A DNA stretch of 7,258 bases from Actinomycetota bacterium (GTDB lineage: Bacteria; Actinomycetota; Thermoleophilia; RBG-16-64-13). Made by a program: the position numbers and the translations under genes. Position 1 is the first letter of the stretch. Each line of letters opens with the position of its first letter. The notes beneath the pieces were generated by a model. It saw nothing but the letters and a program-made list of their open reading frames with translations. It did no database searches and had not been told where the DNA came from. This document shows positions 1 through 4,866 of this stretch, in pieces. The DNA lies in NCBI GenBank assembly GCA_003157225.1, contig PMIZ01000484.1, positions 1 to 7,258 on the forward strand. The letters run 5' to 3'.

Positions 1-56
1 ACGATCATGATTTCCACCAGCGTAAACCCCTGTTTGCTCGATGTTCTGTTTTTCAT
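1..56 (-). CDS. Type IV prepilin / pseudopilin-like protein, N-terminal fragment (runs off left edge)
   Basis: Reading the minus strand from ATG at 56-54 gives MKNRTSSKQGFTLVEIMIV, with the last codon cut by the window edge. This is a class III prepilin signal: a short positively charged leader ending in Gly10, then Phe, and the conserved Glu at +5 of the mature protein (FTLVE), followed by the start of the hydrophobic N-terminal helix. In this family a PilD/GspO-type peptidase cleaves after the Gly and methylates the Phe, and the product assembles into a type IV pilus or a type II secretion pseudopilus. Major pilin and pseudopilin cannot be told apart from this fragment. The ribosome binding site is weak (A-rich, no GGAGG). 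The gene follows the redox operon in the same direction but is separated from it by a strong terminator, so it is probably its own transcription unit. Local base composition is clearly more AT-rich than in the operon. Confidence 0.85.
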   Translation of the reverse strand, partial: MKNRTSSKQGFTLVEIMI

Positions 57-84
57 TTTAACTTTGTCTTTCTGTTTTTGCGGT

Positions 85-132
85 GTGAACAATGCAACAA
101 GCGGGTTTATTATGAGTACGGCATTTGTTCAC
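85..132 (-). repeat. Imperfect inverted repeat in the pilin leader
   Basis: On the plus strand 85-95 reads GTGAACAATGC and 121-132 reads GCATTTGTTCAC. The arms are reverse complements apart from one extra base, with 25 bases between them. The repeat lies inside the presumed 5' untranslated region of the pilin gene and could be an RNA hairpin or a paired operator. A CATAAT sequence (minus strand, 114-109) lies between the arms, but it has no good -35 partner. The function is not known; only the symmetry is seen. Confidence 0.5.
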
Positions 133-165
133 GAATTGCCTGTTGCGACCGCGCTTGGGGTATCA

Positions 166-180
166 GCATGCCGGATGCCA
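166..180 (-). promoter_or_regulatory. Candidate sigma-54 (-24/-12) promoter for the pilin gene
   Basis: The minus strand reads TGGCATCCGGCATGC, which fits the RpoN pattern TGGCA at -24 and TGC at -12, with GG and GC separated by exactly 10 bases. It is followed by T at the W position of the consensus. The expected transcript start is near 154, which would give a leader of about 98 bases before the ATG at 56. Pilin genes in several proteobacteria are RpoN-dependent, so the context is suitable. Two positions of the core are off consensus and a chance match is possible. Confidence 0.4.
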
Positions 181-217
181 ACTGGCCCGCCTGCGCCGGA
201 GCCTTGTCCTCTGCCCT

Positions 218-253
218 GAAAATAGAAAAGGCCCGGGATTGCTCCCGGGCCTT
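218..253 (-). terminator. Rho-independent terminator of the redox operon
   Basis: On the minus strand the sequence forms a perfect 10-bp stem, AAGGCCCGGG / CCCGGGCCTT, with a six-base loop AGCAAT. It is followed directly by the T-rich run TTCTATTTTC. It sits 57 bases downstream of the stop codon of the last operon gene (310) and points the right way to end the operon. It also insulates the pilin gene at the left edge. The opposite strand has only a short T-poor tail, so the signal is best read for the minus strand. Confidence 0.9.
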
Positions 254-261
254 CTTGCACC

Positions 262-293
262 CGAAGCTTCGCGGCGCGCCGCGCGGGCGCGCC
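262..293. repeat. Cluster of short GC-rich palindromes between operon end and terminator
   Basis: Three palindromes lie close together: CGAAGCTTCG (262-271), GCGGCGCGCCGC (271-282), and a second GGCGCGCC at 286-293 repeating the core at 273-280. They lie between the stop codon of the CMD-like gene and the terminator hairpin. They could add structure to the 3' end of the mRNA, or simply reflect high GC content. No gene is seen in this interval. Confidence 0.4.
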
Positions 294-309
294 ACTCAGC
301 GCGGTGGTC

Positions 310-762
310 CTACTTCTTGAGCGGCGAGATGCTCTGGAAGGTCGGGCTCTTGAAGATGGTGTCCAGGCAGAGGCCGGTTTCCTGCAGTTTGGCTTTGCCC
401 ACGGAGTAGCAGCAGCAGAAGGCCACTTCCATGAGTTCTTCTTCGGTGGCGCCGTGTGCCTTCGCGTTGCAGGCCTGCGGCAGAACGCCATCATAATGAT
501 TGTTCATCATGTACAGGCCGACCAGCAGCAGGTAGCGAGTCTTGGGATCGAGGATCCCACGATCGAGCAGGCCGCTCAGCTGGTTCTGGGCGAAGGTATG
601 CAGCATGTCGGGGCGGCGCTCCACCCAGATATCCAGGGACGGGTCGCCCGCGCCACCGGGGACGTAACCGGGGCGCTGCTTGGCCCAAGACGCGAGGATC
701 TCTTGCCCGGTCTTGGCGGCTTTCATTGCTTCAACGACTTCGACTTCTTCTGGCCGTGGCAT
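310..762 (-). CDS. Carboxymuconolactone decarboxylase (CMD)/AhpD-superfamily protein
   Basis: This 150-residue protein matches the usual length of the single-domain CMD family. The CMD core runs from about residue 50 to 136 and contains the family signature GATEEELMEV (104-113), followed by the conserved Gly in SVGKAKL. In AhpD-type members a CxxCxxxH redox motif precedes this signature by a fixed distance. Here the equivalent positions are His89, Gly92 and Gln96, so peroxidase or disulfide chemistry of that type is unlikely. Three consecutive cysteines (116-118) follow the signature instead. No signal peptide or membrane segment is seen, so it is probably cytoplasmic. It is the last gene of the operon, 28 bases after the Fe-S oxidoreductase, with an AAGGAG ribosome site 7 bases before the ATG. 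By context it may act on the substrate or product of the operon's FAD dehydrogenase, as a decarboxylase, hydrolase or isomerase, but the reaction is unknown. Confidence 0.85.
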   Translation of the reverse strand: MPRPEEVEVVEAMKAAKTGQEILASWAKQRPGYVPGGAGDPSLDIWVERRPDMLHTFAQNQLSGLLDRGILDPKTRYLLLVGLYMMNNHYDGVLPQACNAKAHGATEEELMEVAFCCCYSVGKAKLQETGLCLDTIFKSPTFQSISPLKK

Positions 763-769
763 TCTTGTT

Positions 770-775
770 CTCCTT
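770..775 (-). promoter_or_regulatory. Ribosome binding site of the CMD-like gene
   Basis: The minus strand reads AAGGAG, 7 bases upstream of the ATG at 762-760. This fixes the start and shows independent translation initiation after the stop of the preceding gene at 791. Confidence 0.8.
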
Positions 776-790
776 CTTCGACTTCGTTAC

Positions 791-2989
791 TTACGCGTTT
801 TCAGTATCCGTAGTCGCGGACGCTTCGGACGCTTCGGCGTCCGCTTTCGCCACGTGCTCCGCAGGTTCGGGGGCGGCTTTGGCCGCCGGGGGTGCCGCTT
901 CTGCGGCGGGGGCTGTCTCAGCGGCCGGTGCCGGGGCCGGCGCGGTAGCCGTCGGCGCGCTCGCCAGGCGGGCCACCAGGATCTCGGCAAGGTCGAAGGC
1001 CTTCACCGACTCGCTCTTGCCCTTGGCGCCGATGCCGTCCTCCATCATAGTGAGGCAGTACGGGCAGTTGACGCCGATGGCTTCCGGCTCCTTCTCGAGC
1101 AGCTGGCCCACGCGCATCTCGTTGACGCGGTGCTCCGGCTCTTCTTCCATCCACATACGGCCGCCGCCGGCGCCGCAGCAGACGCTCTTGGTCTTGCGCC
1201 TGTCGGCCTCGAGCAGGGTGACGCCCGCGGCCTTGAGGACCTTACGCGGCGCCGCGTACTCGCCTTGGTAGCGGCCCAGGTAGCAAGAGTCGTGATAGGC
1301 CACGCGTGTGGGGGCGCCGCCGGCCAGCTTGATCTTGCCCTGAGCGAGCAGGTCGGCCAGCAGTTGGGTGTGGTGGATCACCTCGTAGTCGCCGCCGAAC
1401 CGCGGGTACTCGTTCTTGAGGGTGTTGAAGCAGTGCGGGCACTGGGTGACGATCTTCTTGACCTCGTAACCGGCGAGCGTGCCGATGTTCCCGGCCGCCA
1501 AGCTCTGGTAGAGGTATTCATTGCCGAGGCGCCTGGCCGCTTCGCCGCAGCACTTCTCCTCGTTGCCTAAGACCGCGAAGGAGACTCCCGCCGCGTTCAT
1601 AAGGTTGACGAACGCGGTGGTGACCTTCTGATTGCGTGCGTCGAGCGACCCCGCGCACCCGGGCCAGTAGAGGATCTCGGCTTCGGGGTTCTGGCCGATG
1701 GTCGGCACCCCGAGCTTGCGCAGCAAGTCCCCCCGGACAAGGGCGCTCTCGCCAAACGGGTTGCCGTTGACCTCCATGTTCTTGAACACGACCCCCGCCT
1801 GTTTGGGGAAGCGGCTTTCCATGAGCACCAGGTTGCGGCGCAGGTCGATGATCTTGTTGATGTGCTCGTTCTGGACCGGACACTGCTCCTGGCAGGCATA
1901 ACAGGTCGTACAGGCCCAGATCTCCTGCTCCGTGACAACACCGCCGATGAGGCTGGGGCTCGATATTTCGGCGGCGCCCGGCGAGGCGGCGCCTGTGGAG
2001 GCGGGACCGGCAGCCGTTGCTTTCTTGCCGCTCTCAGCCATGGCCCGCCGCAGCTCCTCACCCCGCTCCAGCAGGTGATGCTTCAGGTTGGTGTGGAGCA
2101 GCTTGGGCGACAGCTTCTTCCCGCTTATGTTGGCCGGGCAGCTCTCCTGGCAGCGGCCGCACTCCGCGCAGGCGTAGAGGTCGAGAAGCTGCTTTCTCGT
2201 GAACCCCTCGATACGGCTGACCCCGAACTCCTCCACCTCTTCGTTCTCCAGGTCCATCGGGTAGATCTGGGCCCCGTGGGCCTTGAGGTTGCGGAAGAAC
2301 TCGTTGACCGGGCAGGCGATGAGGTGCAGGTGCTTCGACATCGGGATGTAGACCAGGAAGGTGAGAAGCAGCGCGACGTGCGCCCACCAGAGGATGTGAC
2401 TGCCCAGGTTCATGGCGTCGATGCTCCAGCCGCTGGCTTTCACCATGTGCGCGATGGCCACGGCTACGAGCGCGAGAGACCGCCCATGCGTGGGTTCGAG
2501 CGCGTATTGCAGTCCGCTGTAGATGAGCTCCGAGAGGATCAGGAAGAAGATCAGCCCGAGGATCACCCCCGCTTCCGCGGTCGGGTCCAGCCGCTTGGGC
2601 CGGATCACGTAGCGGACGTAAGCCGCCGCTATCAGACCGATCAGTACCAGGACGCTCAGTATGTCCTTGACCAGGTTGAAGACTGCGTTGCCGCCCCACG
2701 GCAGCATCGCGCCGGCGCTCACCCCCTCCGCAATCAGCTGCAGGGTGCCGAACGCGATGACGATGAAGCCCCAGAAGATGAAGAAGTGGATGATCCCGAC
2801 CGGCTTCTTGAGCAGCCGCCGCTGGCCGAAGACCAGCGAGACAAAGCCGGCGGTCCGCACCAGGGGGTGATCGAAACGCCGCTCGGGGACGCCAAGCAAG
2901 AGGTATTGCACCCGCCGCATCAAGAAGTAGCCGAACGCCGCTACGGCGAGGACAACAACCACCGTAAAAGCGATTGCCGTAGTGCTCAT
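791..2989 (-). CDS. Membrane-bound Fe-S oxidoreductase, ETF:menaquinone oxidoreductase (EMO)-type, with HdrD-like CCG domains
   Basis: This is a 732-residue protein. Residues 1-220 form a NarI-like cytochrome b domain with about six hydrophobic segments (near 5-23, 63-88, 107-128, 139-161, 171-184, 197-217) and candidate haem ligands His68, His181, His198 and His204. Two [4Fe-4S] motifs follow: Cys274/277/280/284 and Cys360/363/366/370, the latter ACTTCYACQEQCP. Two CCG domains complete the core: Cys445, CC480-481, Cys517/520; and Cys569, CC604-605, Cys642/645. This architecture is known from membrane enzymes that take electrons from reduced ETF and pass them through Fe-S clusters and b-haems to menaquinone. 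The location immediately after etfBA supports that role. An Ala/Gly/Ser-rich linker (about 318-350) separates the two ferredoxin clusters, and residues 676-732 are an Ala/Pro/Glu-rich tail. The start is supported by AGGAG 5 bases upstream, and the gene begins 42 bases after etfA. A DsrK/HdrD-like function with another partner is the main alternative. Confidence 0.9.
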   Translation of the reverse strand: MSTTAIAFTVVVVLAVAAFGYFLMRRVQYLLLGVPERRFDHPLVRTAGFVSLVFGQRRLLKKPVGIIHFFIFWGFIVIAFGTLQLIAEGVSAGAMLPWGGNAVFNLVKDILSVLVLIGLIAAAYVRYVIRPKRLDPTAEAGVILGLIFFLILSELIYSGLQYALEPTHGRSLALVAVAIAHMVKASGWSIDAMNLGSHILWWAHVALLLTFLVYIPMSKHLHLIACPVNEFFRNLKAHGAQIYPMDLENEEVEEFGVSRIEGFTRKQLLDLYACAECGRCQESCPANISGKKLSPKLLHTNLKHHLLERGEELRRAMAESGKKATAAGPASTGAASPGAAEISSPSLIGGVVTEQEIWACTTCYACQEQCPVQNEHINKIIDLRRNLVLMESRFPKQAGVVFKNMEVNGNPFGESALVRGDLLRKLGVPTIGQNPEAEILYWPGCAGSLDARNQKVTTAFVNLMNAAGVSFAVLGNEEKCCGEAARRLGNEYLYQSLAAGNIGTLAGYEVKKIVTQCPHCFNTLKNEYPRFGGDYEVIHHTQLLADLLAQGKIKLAGGAPTRVAYHDSCYLGRYQGEYAAPRKVLKAAGVTLLEADRRKTKSVCCGAGGGRMWMEEEPEHRVNEMRVGQLLEKEPEAIGVNCPYCLTMMEDGIGAKGKSESVKAFDLAEILVARLASAPTATAPAPAPAAETAPAAEAAPPAAKAAPEPAEHVAKADAEASEASATTDTENA

Positions 2990-2994
2990 GGTCG

Positions 2995-2999
2995 CTCCT
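2995..2999 (-). promoter_or_regulatory. Ribosome binding site of the EMO-type gene
   Basis: AGGAG on the minus strand lies 5 bases before the ATG at 2989-2987, within the 42-base gap after etfA. It supports this start codon. Confidence 0.7.
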
Positions 3000-3031
3000 G
3001 GTCTGACACGCTGCTGAAGAACGAAGCCCGG

Positions 3032-4027
3032 CTAAGCTCTCAGCCCCCGGCATTTCTCGATGAGCTCCGGGACGATCTCCCTCCAGTCGCCCACCACTCC
3101 GTAGGGAACCCGCTGGAAGATGGGGGCTTCGGAGTCGCGGTTGATGGCGATGATCGTTTTGGACGAGGAGCAGCCGGCCATGTGCTGCGCGGCCCCCGAG
3201 ATACCGATGGCCAGGTACACGTTCGGGCTGACCACGGCTCCGGTGAGTCCCACCTGCAGATTGCTCGGCACCCAGCCGCTGTCGACCGGAGCTCTGGAGG
3301 CACCGACCGCTCCGCCGAGAACCTCAGCCAACTCGTTCAGTAGCTTGAAGCCGTCGGCTCCTCCTATACCTCGTCCACCTGCGACGATCACCGGAGCATC
3401 TTCGAGCCTCATTCCTTCAGCCGAATCCTCGACGTGTTCCACCAGCGCGGCACGGAAGCCGGCGGGATCGAGAGCCGGCGCGAAGGGCACGACGTCGCCT
3501 GATCCCCCGGCAGCGGTCGCCGGCTCGAAGACCTTCTGCCCGATAGTCGCTATGTAGGGCTCGGCGCCGGTAAGGGTGAACAGCCCGTTGGCCTTGCCGC
3601 CAAAGACGGGCCGGGTGATCTTGAGAGCGCCCGAGGCCGCGTCGGCCTCCAGGGCCACGCAGTTGGGCGCCCATGCGACATCGAGCTTGGCGGCAAGCCG
3701 GGGAGCAAGATCGCGGCCCAACTCGGTGTGACCCAGGAGGATCACGCGCGGTTTCACCTCTTCGACGAGCTGGGTGAGCAAGCCCGCATAGGGCTCTGCC
3801 TGGTAGCGCGAATAGAGGGCATCGTCGGCCACGTACACCTTTTTGACGCCGAGACCGGCAAGCTCTTGCGCGTCACTCTCGAGTCCAGTGCCGGCCAGCA
3901 GCGCGAAGACTTCATCGCCGAGCTGCGCCGCCAAAGCGGCCGCCGCGGTCGCCAATTCGGCCGTTATGTTCGCAAGCCCCCGGCCCTTGCGTTCGGCCAG
4001 AAACAGAACACCACTTCTATCGCTCAT
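3032..4027 (-). CDS. etfA: Electron transfer flavoprotein alpha subunit
   Basis: EtfA pairs with EtfB and carries the FAD that moves electrons between dehydrogenases and the membrane oxidoreductase. From the ATG at 4027 the protein is 331 residues, usual for the family. Residues 6 to about 190 form the N-terminal ETF domain. Residues 210-331 are the FAD-binding domain, with GGRGIGG (217-223), the GASRAPVD motif with Arg245 (242-249), QVGLTG (258-263), the GISGAAQHMAG block with His282 (275-285), and INRDSEAPIF (295-304). The usual QVGQTGK reads QVGLTGA here (Leu261, Ala264). There is no N-terminal ferredoxin domain of the kind found in some lactate or caffeyl-CoA ETFs. The frame stays open upstream to 4504, but that part is Arg-rich and overlaps etfB, so the start at 4027 is preferred; a GGGGG tract 9 bases upstream may act as the ribosome site. 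The gene lies 50 bases after etfB. Confidence 0.95.
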   Translation of the reverse strand: MSDRSGVLFLAERKGRGLANITAELATAAAALAAQLGDEVFALLAGTGLESDAQELAGLGVKKVYVADDALYSRYQAEPYAGLLTQLVEEVKPRVILLGHTELGRDLAPRLAAKLDVAWAPNCVALEADAASGALKITRPVFGGKANGLFTLTGAEPYIATIGQKVFEPATAAGGSGDVVPFAPALDPAGFRAALVEHVEDSAEGMRLEDAPVIVAGGRGIGGADGFKLLNELAEVLGGAVGASRAPVDSGWVPSNLQVGLTGAVVSPNVYLAIGISGAAQHMAGCSSSKTIIAINRDSEAPIFQRVPYGVVGDWREIVPELIEKCRGLRA

Positions 4028-4077
4028 ATCCTTGGTCCCCCTGCTCGGGATTCTCTCTTCGAAGTGACACCGCCGGC

Positions 4078-4866
4078 TCAGACGATCCGGGTCTTGAGTA
4101 TCTGGGCGACACCCTCGGCGATCTCCCCGGGGTTCGCGCCGGTGATCATCTCGCACTGCACGTTGCGATCGGGCACGTAGTACTTCTCGAGGTTGGTGCG
4201 GGCCGCACCGGCCAGGTCGAGGCCGAGGTCGGCCGCGGTCCAGACGGTCGGTTGCACCTTCTGGGCGGCGATGGTCGCCTTGACCGGCGGAAAGCGCAGT
4301 TCGCCGATCTCGTTGCTCGCGGTGACGAGCGCGGGCAAGCCCGCTTCGATCACTTCGTGACCATCGGCCGTCACGCGTTCGACGCGCACCTTGCCGGCGG
4401 CCACCTCCACTTTTCGCGCGACGGTGACGGCGGGCAGATCGAGGATAGCCGCCACGCCGATCCCCACCTGGCCTGCATCGGTGTCGGCCGCCTGGCGGCC
4501 GCACAGCACCAGGTCGGCCCCGCCCAGTTTCTCGATCGCCCGCGCGAGCGCCCGAGCGGTCTGGGCGCTGTCGAGCGCCTCGAAGGCTTCATCCTCGAGC
4601 AGGATCAGTTCGTCCGCGCCGGCCGCGATCGTCTTCTTGAGTACCGGCTTGGCCATTTTGTTGCCCAGGCTGAGTACGGTGATCTTGGCCCCCACGGTGT
4701 CCTTGAGCCGGAGCGCCGCTTCGAGCGCGTTCTCGTCGAACGCAGACAGGACCGGAGGGGTGCCGGGAGGCGGGACCAGATTCTTGCCGTCGGGCGCGAT
4801 TTCGAAAAGGGAGAGGGGCGCCTCCGGGTCGACTACCTGTTTTACGCAGACTGCAATGGTGAGCAT
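4078..4866 (-). CDS. etfB: Electron transfer flavoprotein beta subunit
   Basis: This 262-residue protein has the normal length and features of EtfB. It begins with MLTIAVCVKQVVDP, followed by SAFDENALEAALRLKD (41-56), GADELILLEDEAFEALDS (83-100), the nucleotide-binding segment CGRQAADTDAGQVG (122-135) and the AGLPALVTASNE strand (175-186). EtfB forms the heterodimer with EtfA and binds AMP in simple ETFs, or a second FAD in bifurcating ones. The binding segment here (ADTDAGQVG) matches neither well-known form exactly, so I do not assign a bifurcating role. The ATG at 4866 overlaps the stop of the FAD dehydrogenase gene in TAATG, which points to translational coupling and to a working partnership with that enzyme. 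The open frame extends upstream to 4980, but those 38 codons are not EtfB-like and lie inside the preceding gene. Confidence 0.96.
   Translation of the reverse strand: MLTIAVCVKQVVDPEAPLSLFEIAPDGKNLVPPPGTPPVLSAFDENALEAALRLKDTVGAKITVLSLGNKMAKPVLKKTIAAGADELILLEDEAFEALDSAQTARALARAIEKLGGADLVLCGRQAADTDAGQVGIGVAAILDLPAVTVARKVEVAAGKVRVERVTADGHEVIEAGLPALVTASNEIGELRFPPVKATIAAQKVQPTVWTAADLGLDLAGAARTNLEKYYVPDRNVQCEMITGANPGEIAEGVAQILKTRIV

Noticed and set aside
7..219. Plus-strand 70-codon frame with a hydrophobic stretch that could look like a small membrane protein
   Set aside because: Its 5' part is exactly antisense to the prepilin start and leader. The minus-strand reading MKNRTSSKQGFTLVE is far more convincing.
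304..1570. Plus-strand open frames opposite the CMD-like gene and the 3' half of the EMO-type gene
   Set aside because: Their translations are low-complexity Ala/Gly/Ser/Arg shadows of real genes with no motifs and no ribosome sites of note.
1862..3343. Long plus-strand open frame of 493 codons antisense to the EMO-type gene and etfA
   Set aside because: It lies opposite well-supported genes with conserved motifs. Its translation is rich in Arg, Glu, Asp and Val without recognisable domains, as expected for a shadow frame in GC-rich DNA.
4028..4504. N-terminal extension of etfA
   Set aside because: The 159 extra codons are Arg/Pro-rich, overlap etfB in another frame, and do not resemble any ETF. 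The ATG at 4027 gives the normal length.
4078..4866. Assignment of EtfAB as electron-bifurcating
   Set aside because: The EtfB nucleotide-binding segment does not clearly match the bifurcating motif, EtfA has no ferredoxin domain, and the downstream EMO-type gene points to a simple quinone-linked ETF.
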